A stretch of 10,474 nt of DNA, taken from the NCBI GenBank assembly GCA_017390225.1, contig JAFPCL010000170.1, positions 1 through 10,474 of the forward strand. The letters run 5' to 3'. Positions 1 through 7,016 of this stretch are shown piece by piece. The notes below the pieces were generated by a model. The model was not told the origin of the DNA and searched no databases. It worked only from the letters and a program-made list of their open reading frames with translations. Within the stretch, counting starts at the first letter, position 1, and every line of letters begins with the position of its first letter. Origin of the DNA: Clostridia bacterium. Lineage in GTDB: Bacteria > Bacillota > Clostridia > CAKSNL01 > HGM11501. A program made the translations under genes and the position numbers.

Positions 1-13
1 CTTCACCTCTCGA

Positions 14-67
14 CGTACCATCGTACGCCTTCGGGATGACATTATCAAGGCTACGCCTTGATAATGT
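14..67. repeat. Palindromic intergenic element with two hairpins
   Basis: Two inverted repeats lie close together. CGTAC at 14-18 pairs with GTACG at 23-27 around a 4-nt loop. A perfect 13-bp stem follows, ACATTATCAAGGC at 39-51 with GCCTTGATAATGT at 55-67, around the 3-nt loop TAC. No open reading frame explains this. A T7 run at 92-98 is 24 nt beyond the second stem, too far for an ordinary terminator. The layout resembles dispersed palindromic repeats or miniature elements found between genes in many gut Clostridia, but the family cannot be named from one copy, and the element may extend beyond the left edge of the window. The hairpins are seen directly; the repeat-family reading is inference. 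Confidence 0.55.
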
Positions 68-137
68 ATTCAGTTCGCACGTTCCGCACTCTTTTTTTCC
101 ATCCCCGGATTCAAAAGAATTATTTTACAGCCCCATT

Positions 138-173
138 TTCTCGATTTACTCTTATTCATAAGTATATCGAGAA
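138..173. promoter_or_regulatory. Interrupted 13-bp inverted repeat upstream of abiEi, candidate operator
   Basis: TTCTCGATTTACT (138-150) and AGTATATCGAGAA (161-173) are reverse complements at 12 of 13 positions, with one T/T mismatch and a 10-nt centre. AbiEi antitoxins are known to bind inverted repeats in their own promoter and repress it, so this is the best candidate operator in the upstream region. It lies about 38 nt upstream of the predicted -35 box rather than over it, which is unusual. It could instead be the terminator-like end of a gene to the left, although no T-run follows the right arm. Confidence 0.4.
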
Positions 174-211
174 TAAATTGAAATACAGATTTGAAAAAAT
201 GCCCAAAATAC

Positions 212-240
212 TTGCGTTTCAAAGAAGATCGTGATATACT
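212..240 (+). promoter_or_regulatory. Predicted sigma-A promoter of the abiE cassette
   Basis: A weak -35 box TTGCGT (212-217) is followed after exactly 17 nt by TATACT (235-240). A second -10-like hexamer, TATAAT at 240-245, overlaps it. Transcription would begin near 247, only about 17 nt before the abiEi start codon and just upstream of its GGAGG site, giving a very short leader. The -35 matches consensus at only three positions, as would suit a repressed promoter. Confidence 0.45.
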
Positions 241-263
241 ATAATAAATATGGAGGTATAACC

Positions 264-1022
264 ATGGAACAATATATTCAGTTGTTAAAAATGGGGTGCT
301 TTAGCCGTGAAGATGTTGCCAAGATTACCGGTAACATTCGCACGGCTGATAGCGTTTTGTATTCCCACAAAAAGAAGGGTGTTATTGTATCTGTTCGACG
401 CAATCTTTATGCGGCGATAAGCCTTGAAACAAATCAGCCTGTATGTACCCCTTACCAAATCGCTTCCAGTATTTCACAGGATTCTTATGTCTCTCACCAT
501 TCTGCATTTGAGTATTATGGAATGGCAAATCAGGTGTTTTCGGAAATCTATGTTTCTTCAAGCACAAAATTTAATAATTTTGAATTTGACGGAAAGCATT
601 ATACAAGAGTCCTTTCAAAAACAAACGAAGGTGTAAAAAGCGTTGGAAAAATCCGTGTTACAGATATAGAGCGAACAATTATTGACAACATAAAAGATTT
701 TTCCAAAATCGGCGGATTGGAAGAATTACTTCGATGTCTTGCAATGGTGACTTATGCTTCGGAAAATAAGCTGATTAAGTATCTCGGCATATATGACAAT
801 CAGTTTCTTTGGCAGAAAACCGGATACATTCTTTCCCACTTTCCGAATATGAAACTAGGTGAACAATTCTTTGAAACCTGCAAAACAAACAGTCAAAAAA
901 GCGTGCGATATCTTTATGGAGATTTAAAGTTTGAAACGCCTGTTTTTTCTAATGAATGGGGTTTATATATTCCAAACGACATGATGAAGTTGATAGACGA
1001 AGGAGGAGAATCCCTTGTTTGA
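264..1022 (+). CDS. abiEi: AbiEi-type antitoxin and transcriptional regulator
   Basis: This is the antitoxin of a type IV toxin-antitoxin pair, 252 residues long. The ATG at 264 is chosen because GGAGG at 252-256 lies 7 nt before it; an in-frame GTG at 231 lies upstream of the predicted -10 box. Residues 1-52 form a winged helix-turn-helix (FSREDVAKITG, then a K-rich wing and RRNLYA), as expected for DNA binding and autoregulation. The SYVSHHSAFEYYG motif (residues 74-86) and VTDIERTIID (132-141) are typical of the C-terminal part of AbiEi-like proteins, which neutralises the toxin's effect without forming a stable complex with it. The stop overlaps the start of abiEii by 8 nt, the usual antitoxin-first order. 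Base composition is more AT-rich than the genes from 2199 on. The family is clear; activity in this host is inferred. Confidence 0.9.
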   Translation: MEQYIQLLKMGCFSREDVAKITGNIRTADSVLYSHKKKGVIVSVRRNLYAAISLETNQPVCTPYQIASSISQDSYVSHHSAFEYYGMANQVFSEIYVSSSTKFNNFEFDGKHYTRVLSKTNEGVKSVGKIRVTDIERTIIDNIKDFSKIGGLEELLRCLAMVTYASENKLIKYLGIYDNQFLWQKTGYILSHFPNMKLGEQFFETCKTNSQKSVRYLYGDLKFETPVFSNEWGLYIPNDMMKLIDEGGESLV

Positions 1023-1965
1023 ATATACAAAATCCGAACTTGCAGAAAAGGCAAATGAGCTTAACTTTGTGCGTGATACACTTGAAAAAGTGTTGCGTTT
1101 GTCCGAGATATTAAACTATTTGAATACCAACCCTTTAACAAAAGAATCCCTTGTTTTAAAGGGTGGTACGGCAATCAATTTAACGGTTTTTAATTTGCCC
1201 AGACTTTCCGTTGATATTGACCTTGATTTTGCCCGAAATCTTTCCCGTGATGATATGATGAGCACACGGGAGCGCATACGCGAAGATATAAAAATCTATA
1301 TGTCAACGAAAGGGTATGCCATCAGTCCGCGAAGCAAAGCGTATCACAGCTTAGATTCCTTTGTTTTTACATATGCAAATCTGGGCGGTATGAACGATAA
1401 CATTAAAATTGAAATCAATTATTCGCTTAGGGCGCATATTTTTGAACCTTCTTTGCGAAAAATGTCGGTTCCCGGGATAAATGCCGGTGTTTTAATCAAA
1501 ACACTTCCTCCGATGGAGCTTTATGCCGCTAAGATCAATGCACTTATTGGTCGTGCTGCCGCAAGAGATTTATACGATATTCACAATATGATAAAATTCG
1601 GATTGTTTGATGAAAGCGAATTCCCTCTCCTGCGTAAATGTGTTGTTTTTTACACCTCTATTTCTCAGGACGATATTCCGAACGAATATGATTTCAAACG
1701 TTTTAATGCTATCACGAATCGTAAGATCAAAACAGATTTGTTGCCAGTAATTCAAAAAGGAGAGTTTTTTGATCTCGAAAACGTAAAGACTTCAGTTACT
1801 GAGTTTTTGAAAGAGTTGTTGATCCTTGAAACTGATGAACGCAAATTCTTAGATGAGTTTAAAGCGAAAAAATACCGTCCTGAGCTTTTATTTGATGATA
1901 CCATTATTTTGGGCAGAATCAGAGAACACCCAATGGCTTTGTGGAAGATTCAAAAACAACAGTAA
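1015..1965 (+). CDS. abiEii: AbiEii/AbiGii-family nucleotidyltransferase toxin
   Basis: This is the toxin of the pair, 316 residues, starting at TTG 1015. AGGAGG at 1001-1006, 8 nt upstream, sits inside the end of abiEi, so translation is coupled. The protein has the minimal nucleotidyltransferase fold. KGGTAIN (49-55) and the acidic DIDLD (67-71) form the G-G/D-x-D nucleotide and metal site. KIE (131-133) matches the K-x-D/E-type second motif. ELYAAK (168-173) and RDLYD (184-188) match the last two conserved motifs. The C-terminal FL-PELLF-HPMA-WK pattern is also typical of the family. No key residue is missing and the length is normal, so the toxin looks intact. Characterised relatives bind GTP, and MenT relatives add nucleotides to tRNA acceptor ends; abortive infection against phage is the classic phenotype. 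The substrate here is unknown. Confidence 0.92.
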   Translation: MFEYTKSELAEKANELNFVRDTLEKVLRLSEILNYLNTNPLTKESLVLKGGTAINLTVFNLPRLSVDIDLDFARNLSRDDMMSTRERIREDIKIYMSTKGYAISPRSKAYHSLDSFVFTYANLGGMNDNIKIEINYSLRAHIFEPSLRKMSVPGINAGVLIKTLPPMELYAAKINALIGRAAARDLYDIHNMIKFGLFDESEFPLLRKCVVFYTSISQDDIPNEYDFKRFNAITNRKIKTDLLPVIQKGEFFDLENVKTSVTEFLKELLILETDERKFLDEFKAKKYRPELLFDDTIILGRIREHPMALWKIQKQQ

Positions 1966-2087
1966 CTAAGTCCGTTTTAGCGGTTCCTTTTCAGATTGAG
2001 GAAGCATATAAAAATAAAAATGAAACAACACTGAACTAAATTACTTGATTTTAAAAGGGGTTATCTTAATGTGAGCCCCAATTCGTT

Positions 2088-2126
2088 AGGGCATGCTCTT
2101 TTTGCATTAGGGCATGCCCTTTTTTT
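2088..2126 (+). terminator. Rho-independent terminator after the abiE cassette, from a duplicated motif
   Basis: The stem pairs 2088-2099 (AGGGCATGCTCT) with 2109-2120 (AGGGCATGCCCT): 12 bp including one G-T wobble, with a 9-nt loop, followed by T6 at 2121-2126. The arms are also direct repeats, TTAGGGCATGC plus C-rich and T-rich tails, with a period of 21 nt, because each copy is itself nearly palindromic (GGGCATGCCC at 2110-2119 is perfect). The rest of the 1966-2087 gap holds only short, weak dyads and no convincing gene. Confidence 0.85.
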
Positions 2127-2136
2127 ATGCTAAATA

Positions 2137-2165
2137 TTGCAAATCAAAAGAAAAGATGCTATACT
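2137..2165 (+). promoter_or_regulatory. Predicted sigma-A promoter of the MBL lipoprotein-rhamnosidase operon
   Basis: TTGCAA (2137-2142), a 17-nt spacer, then TATACT (2160-2165), 4/6 and 5/6 matches to consensus. It begins 11 nt after the T-run of the upstream terminator. Transcription would start near 2172, which excludes the in-frame ATG at 2127 and supports the GTG start at 2199. Confidence 0.7.
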
Positions 2166-2198
2166 AAAATTCGAAAAATGAAGCAAAGAGGTGACACG

Positions 2199-3251
2199 GT
2201 GAAAAGACAAGGATTTATTCTGGGTATCTGTCTGATAGTTTGCATGCTGCTCATTTGCTTTGTGGGCTGTGAAGAAACAAAAACGATGCCGGCAGAGAAA
2301 AAAATCACGATGCGTGTTCCGAATGATGACGAAGTGGTGGTGCATTTTATCGATGTGGGGCAAGCAGACTGCACACTGATTATGGCAGGCGAAGAAGCCA
2401 TGCTGGTGGATGCGGGAAACAATGCTGACGGCGATTTTGTGGTGCGCTATTTGAAAAAACAAGGGATAAAAAAACTGGACTATCTGATCGGAACGCATCC
2501 CCATGAGGATCACATCGGCGGCATAGACACCGTGATTCGTAATTTTGAAATCGGCACGACAATTGTTCCCGTAAAAGAATCAACCACAAATACTTTTCAG
2601 AATATGCTGGAAGCCATGGCGGAAAAGGGCTATAAATTCACAAAGCCTGTGGTAGGGGAGACCTATGCGCTGGGACACGCAAGCTTTCGGATTCTTGCCC
2701 CCGTGCGGGACTATGAGGACAATCTCAACAACTGGTCGGTAGGGCTTTTAATCACGGACGGCAGTCATTCCATGGTGCTGTGCGGTGATGCGGAAGAAGA
2801 AGCGGAAGAAGATATGCTGGCACAGAGCGGAGATTTTCGTGCGGATATTTTAAAGGTGAATCACCACGGCAGTTCCTCCTCTTCCTGCGCACCGTTCTTG
2901 CAAGCGGTGAATCCTTCCTATGCGGTGATTCATGTGGGCGAGAAAAATGAATACGGGCATCCGCACACAGAGACCATGCGCGCATTAAAAGCACGGGGCA
3001 CAACAATCTATCGCACCGACAGGCACGGCAGTATCATTTGCGTGTGGAATGAAGATATCGCATGGGCAACGGAAAAAAACATAGAGCCGAAAAAAGAAAC
3101 GTACATTCTCAACACAAAATCGAAGGTATATCATTTGCCAAGCTGTGAGAGTGTGGGAGAGATGTCTTCCAAAAATAAAAAAAGCATGACGGCAACAGTG
3201 GATGACTTACAGGCGCAAGGCTATAAGCCCTGCGGCGGTTGTCGTCCGTGA
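2199..3251 (+). CDS. Lipoprotein ComEC-like MBL-fold hydrolase with C-terminal Ada-like zinc module
   Basis: This is a 350-residue predicted lipoprotein on the outer face of the membrane. The GTG at 2199 is chosen because AGAGG (2187-2191) precedes it and the next in-frame start upstream lies before the promoter. The signal is short: positive K2/R3, a hydrophobic run, then the lipobox FVGC with C24 lipidated. Residues 46-285 form a metallo-beta-lactamase fold of the ComEC/Rec2 C-terminal type: FIDVGQADC (50-58), LVDAG (69-73), the metal motif HPHEDH (100-105), CGD (195-197), NHHGS (221-225) and YGHPH (252-256). Residues 301-350 carry H312, C316, C345 and C348, the H-x3-C...C-x2-C pattern of Ada-like modules with His in place of the first Cys. 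ComEC relatives are thought to act on nucleic acids or phosphodiesters; the substrate here is unknown. The rhamnosidase follows 14 nt downstream in the same operon. Confidence 0.88.
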   Translation: MKRQGFILGICLIVCMLLICFVGCEETKTMPAEKKITMRVPNDDEVVVHFIDVGQADCTLIMAGEEAMLVDAGNNADGDFVVRYLKKQGIKKLDYLIGTHPHEDHIGGIDTVIRNFEIGTTIVPVKESTTNTFQNMLEAMAEKGYKFTKPVVGETYALGHASFRILAPVRDYEDNLNNWSVGLLITDGSHSMVLCGDAEEEAEEDMLAQSGDFRADILKVNHHGSSSSSCAPFLQAVNPSYAVIHVGEKNEYGHPHTETMRALKARGTTIYRTDRHGSIICVWNEDIAWATEKNIEPKKETYILNTKSKVYHLPSCESVGEMSSKNKKSMTATVDDLQAQGYKPCGGCRP

Positions 3252-3265
3252 GAAAGGAGCAAATC

Positions 3266-5827
3266 ATGGAACAAGAAAAAAGCTTTCCGGCCCCCACGGG
3301 GATACTGTGCAATCTGCGTGCAGAACCTTGGGGAATCGGGACAGAGGCTTTGCATTTTTCATGGATTATGCATGATTCTGCCCCCAATGCACGGCAAAGT
3401 GCTTATCAGATTCTGCTTGCCTCGACCAAAGAAAAAGCAGAGCATACTGTCGGGGATGTTTACGACAGCGGAAAAATCTTGTCGAGCCAAAGCGTTGATG
3501 TCGAATACAAAGGCCCGACTTTGGAAAAACAGAGGGCATACTATCTTTCGGTGCGGCTCTGGAATGGAGAAGGTGTTGTTTCCGCATGGTCGGCGCCCGT
3601 AAAGCTCATCACGGAAGCCGACGACACACCAATGCCTTCTGTTTGGCATGATGGGGATGCTCGCTTTGTGTTCTTTCGCAGAACGATTGCCGCCTATCTG
3701 GTGACGGGCAAGCTGACGGAAGCTTTTGTCTATGTGACGGCAAGAGAAACGGCGGACATTCGCCAATATGTCTGTAAATTATACGTGGAAGGGAAGCTGA
3801 TTGGCGTTGCACCCACAAGAAGCGCCGAAAAGCTTCCGTACCACACCTATGATATTTTGCCTTATCTGAAGAAAAATAAAAAGAACGTCATTGGCGGCAT
3901 TTGCTGTTCCGGTGCGGACAACAGGTGCTTTTCTTTCCGTGTGGTTTTATGCTATGCCGACGGCACAAAGAAAATCATTGCATCGGATTCAAAGGTCATG
4001 ACGTGGTGTGGCGATGCATGCTTTGGCATGGAAGGACGTTTTACGGGCTATTATGCCATGGGCAACGAGCATATCCGAGCAGGACTGTATCCGAAAGATT
4101 TTTCTTTGGCGGAATTTGAGGATAGTGATTGGAAACCGGCACGGGTTTTGGGCGAAATCGATGCACAAAGCCGCACGCCGCTCCCTATGGATCACCTCAA
4201 GCTACTGCCCATCACGCCACTTGCCTACACACAAAAAGGCGACCATCTGGTTTTTGATATGGGCAAAGAAGTGATTGGGATTCTTCGTATTCATTTTTCG
4301 TCCGTCCAAGAGGAAACCGCATTGCGTGTTCGTTTGGGAGAACAAAAAAACGAGGACGGAACACCTCGCTATCAGGCGGCAACGGGCGTGACCTATGATG
4401 AAGAATGGCTTCTGCCGAAGGGGTATGGCGGCACGGTGGAAAATTTCGGCTATCGGGCGTTTCGCTATGGTGAAATCGTCGGATTGCCGACGGATGTGAC
4501 CGCCCATGTGGAGCTTTTTCGTCTTGCCTGTCCTTTCAACGAAAAAGCCGCCTCAATGAAAACGACCGATATGCTGTTGGATTCCGTCTGGGATTTATGC
4601 AAATATACGATTGAAGCGGCAACAATGGATTTGTATCAGGATTGCCCTACCCGAGAGCGTGGGCCTTATGAGGGCGATGCTTATATCCATCAGCTGTCCC
4701 ACTATGCCGTTGACAGAAAATATGATGTTGCCCGCTATTCATTGGAATATTTATACAATCATCCCACCTGGTGTGAAGAATACAAGCCGCTGATTGTTCT
4801 TTCTGCATGGGAAGACTACATGGCAACGGGAAACAAGGATTCTTTGGCGGCACATTACGACACTTTATGCCAAAAGGCAAAAGTGCCCGATGAAACCGGC
4901 TTTGTGCCTGTGCTGTCGGGGAATAATCGCCCGATTCTGATTGACTGGCCGCCTTCTTTGCGTGACGGGCATATGTCTTTTGAGGATGGGATTGTTCACA
5001 GCACCGTAGCTTCCGCTTTTCATGCGGCGGCATGGCTGACACTGGCAAACATTGCACAGGTGCTGGGAAAAGAGGAAGATCAAAAGACGTTTTTGGGCTA
5101 TGGCGAAACCATCAAGGCGGCACTTGCAAGCATCATTCTGCCCTCGGGGGCACTGGCAGAAAGTCCAACTTGTATGGAGAAAAAAGATCCTTCTGCCCAT
5201 GCATCCTTCTATCCCGTAGCATTCGGATTATTAGAGCCGAAAGCGGCGCAAAAAGCGATGCAATATGTGCTTTCGCGCCCACCGATGCCCTGCAACGTAT
5301 ATGGTGCACATTTTTTGCTCACGGCATTATACGAACAAGGCTTTGCAAAAGAAGCCATGGCGCTTTTAACCTCAAAAGAGACAAATTCCTGGTATCATAT
5401 GCTGTTTTCTTTAGGGGCAACCACAGCGGCAGAGGCATGGGATTTCTCATTAAAGCCCAATATGACCATGTGTCATGCCTGGGGCTCGGCGCCGCTTCCC
5501 ATTGCGGCACGCTATATCGCCGGCGTGTCGCCTGTGAAGCCGGGATATGAAGTTTTTAAAGTACAACCCAGACCTTCGGGACTAAAAGAGTTTCACCTTT
5601 GCGTGCCCACAATCCGCGGCGGCGTGTATGTCGATTGGTTTCAAACCGATGCCGGCTGTCAGCTGACCGTAACGGTTCCTGCAAATGCAACGGCGATCAT
5701 CGGCGTGCCGAAAGAAGGAAAGGAAACAATCTGTGTGACGGTGGATGGGGAAAAACAAGAAGGCACAAAAGAAGGCGACCGTCTGTTCTTTGAAGTGGCA
5801 TCGGGCATCCATTTTATCTGCTGGTAA
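3266..5827 (+). CDS. GH78-type alpha-L-rhamnosidase, probably cytoplasmic
   Basis: This is an 853-residue glycoside hydrolase that would remove terminal alpha-L-rhamnose from glycosides or oligosaccharides by inversion. The ATG at 3266 has AGGAG (3255-3259) 6 nt before it. Domains in order are an Fn3-like N-terminus (about 8-118, ending YYLSVRLWNGEG..SAWS), a jelly-roll accessory domain (about 135-300), a beta-sandwich (about 325-430), the (alpha/alpha)6 catalytic barrel (about 435-770) and a C-terminal beta-sandwich (about 775-853). The signature DCPTRERGPYEGDA starts at D459 and keeps the spacing of D459, E464 and D471, matching the acidic residues known from Bacillus RhaB. The usual aromatic Trp in this motif is Tyr468. 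E723 in TTAAEAWD and HAWGS (737-741) fit the second conserved acid and sugar-binding region. No signal peptide is seen, so the substrate is probably imported. Exact specificity is uncertain; some GH78-like proteins act on other sugars. Confidence 0.88.
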   Translation: MEQEKSFPAPTGILCNLRAEPWGIGTEALHFSWIMHDSAPNARQSAYQILLASTKEKAEHTVGDVYDSGKILSSQSVDVEYKGPTLEKQRAYYLSVRLWNGEGVVSAWSAPVKLITEADDTPMPSVWHDGDARFVFFRRTIAAYLVTGKLTEAFVYVTARETADIRQYVCKLYVEGKLIGVAPTRSAEKLPYHTYDILPYLKKNKKNVIGGICCSGADNRCFSFRVVLCYADGTKKIIASDSKVMTWCGDACFGMEGRFTGYYAMGNEHIRAGLYPKDFSLAEFEDSDWKPARVLGEIDAQSRTPLPMDHLKLLPITPLAYTQKGDHLVFDMGKEVIGILRIHFSSVQEETALRVRLGEQKNEDGTPRYQAATGVTYDEEWLLPKGYGGTVENFGYRAFRYGEIVGLPTDVTAHVELFRLACPFNEKAASMKTTDMLLDSVWDLCKYTIEAATMDLYQDCPTRERGPYEGDAYIHQLSHYAVDRKYDVARYSLEYLYNHPTWCEEYKPLIVLSAWEDYMATGNKDSLAAHYDTLCQKAKVPDETGFVPVLSGNNRPILIDWPPSLRDGHMSFEDGIVHSTVASAFHAAAWLTLANIAQVLGKEEDQKTFLGYGETIKAALASIILPSGALAESPTCMEKKDPSAHASFYPVAFGLLEPKAAQKAMQYVLSRPPMPCNVYGAHFLLTALYEQGFAKEAMALLTSKETNSWYHMLFSLGATTAAEAWDFSLKPNMTMCHAWGSAPLPIAARYIAGVSPVKPGYEVFKVQPRPSGLKEFHLCVPTIRGGVYVDWFQTDAGCQLTVTVPANATAIIGVPKEGKETICVTVDGEKQEGTKEGDRLFFEVASGIHFICW

Positions 5828-5830
5828 ATC

Positions 5831-5846
5831 GAAGCCCGGGAGCTTC
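5831..5846. other. Short hairpin just after the rhamnosidase gene
   Basis: GAAGC (5831-5835) pairs with GCTTC (5842-5846) around CCGGGA, 4 nt after the stop codon. No T-run follows; the -35 box of the next promoter starts at once. It may be a weak terminator or an RNA 3'-end stabiliser, so read-through into the acyltransferase gene is possible. Confidence 0.3.
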
Positions 5847-5875
5847 TTGACGTATAAACAAAACTATGCTACAAT
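5847..5875 (+). promoter_or_regulatory. Predicted sigma-A promoter of the acyltransferase gene
   Basis: TTGACG (5847-5852), a 17-nt spacer and TACAAT (5870-5875), each 5/6 matches to consensus. Transcription would start near 5882, about 25 nt before the chosen start codon. This rules out the in-frame ATG at 5745 inside the rhamnosidase gene. Confidence 0.75.
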
Positions 5876-5906
5876 ACAGAAAGTTTTTGCGGAAGGAATG
5901 GTGAGC

Positions 5907-6950
5907 ATGGCAAAAAAACGGCGGACAGAGCTTTCAATTCTGAATGTGCTGTTTTGTCTTTTGGTGATTCTGATTCATATCATTTCATATCCCGTATCGG
6001 CATTTTTGCCGGGGACGGCAAAATATACGGCGGTGATGCTTCCTTGGCGGCTGGCATCCTTTGTGGTACAAGGCTTTGTTTTTTTATCCGGGGTGAAGCT
6101 GTTTTTAAACGGGAAAGAGCAAAAGGGCTATATTCCTTATCTCAAAGGTCGGCTCAAGGGCATTATTGTTCCTTATATCCTTTGCTATGCGGTCTATTAT
6201 GCCTATTATATGATACGGTACGGTTATCCCATGGATATTTTATTTTTTGGGCGTCATTTTCTGTTGGGAAGTCTTGTGTGCCATATGTATTTTATTCCGC
6301 TTCTCTTTCAATTTGATTTGTTGTTTCCTGTGTGGAAGCGGCTGGTGGGCAAAGTGTCCGGTGTTGTGTTTGTGCCCTTTGCCATCGTGCTGACTTTGAT
6401 TTTAGAGAGCTATCTGCCGACAATGCTGTCTGCATTTTTTCCGCAAGTCAATTTTATCTACAATGACAGGCTGTTTACAACCTATGTGTCCTACTGGCTG
6501 ATCGGATGCTACGTCGGGAAAAATTACGATGCTTTTTCCGATATTTTGAAGAAAAATTTCAAAGCGTTATCCGTAATCTACGGGTTTGTCACCGTGTTGT
6601 GTGTGCTGTTTAGTTATATGGCATTTAATCAGTTTGCCTATGTACCCTATATGAATTTGTGGCACAGTGTATACTGCCTGACGGCAATCGTGTTTTTATT
6701 TGCACTGGCGAAAAAAATCCCCGATTCGATATGGGCGCGTGTGCCGCTGGCTACCGATATAGACAAGGCGAGCTTTTATATCTATCTGTGGCATATGCTG
6801 GTGCTTCTTCTGACCAATGATGTTTTGGATCGTTTGGGCATCGTGGCGCAAGCACCGGGATTTTTGATTCGATGCGTGGCGGTATACGGTATTACGATTT
6901 TTATGTGCGTGCTCTATACGAGAATAAAAAAGGGGAAAAGTGTCACTTGA
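5907..6950 (+). CDS. Membrane acyltransferase, AT3 (OafA/WecH-like) family
   Basis: This is a 347-residue polytopic membrane protein. Family members transfer acyl, often acetyl, groups from the cytoplasm to sugars of surface polysaccharides, lipids or antibiotics. The ATG at 5907 is preferred, with AAGGA (5893-5897) 9 nt upstream; the in-frame ATG at 5898 is too close to that site. About ten hydrophobic segments can be counted, the first at residues 9-28. It contains His24 in the LVILIHII segment, matching the conserved helix-1 histidine. FVFLSGVKLF and a basic loop KGRLKGIIVP follow, and near the C-terminus ASFYIYLWHMLVL, the late His-containing helix typical of AT3 proteins. There is no SGNH domain. 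Nearby SLH-anchored proteins suggest a wall or surface glycan acceptor, but that is inference. The promoter of the next gene overlaps the stop codon. Confidence 0.82.
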   Translation: MAKKRRTELSILNVLFCLLVILIHIISYPVSAFLPGTAKYTAVMLPWRLASFVVQGFVFLSGVKLFLNGKEQKGYIPYLKGRLKGIIVPYILCYAVYYAYYMIRYGYPMDILFFGRHFLLGSLVCHMYFIPLLFQFDLLFPVWKRLVGKVSGVVFVPFAIVLTLILESYLPTMLSAFFPQVNFIYNDRLFTTYVSYWLIGCYVGKNYDAFSDILKKNFKALSVIYGFVTVLCVLFSYMAFNQFAYVPYMNLWHSVYCLTAIVFLFALAKKIPDSIWARVPLATDIDKASFYIYLWHMLVLLLTNDVLDRLGIVAQAPGFLIRCVAVYGITIFMCVLYTRIKKGKSVT

Positions 6951-6975
6951 ATTTATAAATAAAGTATGATAAAAT
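6947..6975 (+). promoter_or_regulatory. Predicted sigma-A promoter of the cohesin-SLH gene
   Basis: TTGAAT (6947-6952), a 17-nt spacer and TAAAAT (6970-6975). The -35 box overlaps the stop codon of the acyltransferase gene. Transcription would start near 6982, about 35 nt before the start codon at 7017, and excludes the in-frame ATG at 6966. Confidence 0.7.
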
Positions 6976-7016
6976 CATATCAGCAAATGTTGATAAACAA
7001 AGAAAGGTTGAAACGT

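Noticed and set aside
231..263. Upstream GTG start for abiEi at 231
   Set aside because: It overlaps the predicted -10 region and has no good ribosome binding site, whereas the ATG at 264 has GGAGG 7 nt upstream.
2057..2079. GGGG/CCCC dyad after abiEii
   Set aside because: The stem is about 6 bp including a wobble with a long loop and no T-tail; likely chance.
2127..2198. ATG at 2127 as start of the MBL protein
   Set aside because: It lies upstream of the promoter at 2137-2165 and would bury the lipoprotein signal behind 24 extra hydrophilic residues.
5032..5550. Forward open frame of 172 codons inside the rhamnosidase gene
   Set aside because: It overlaps the catalytic barrel in another frame and has an odd Cys/Arg/His-rich composition without domain signals.
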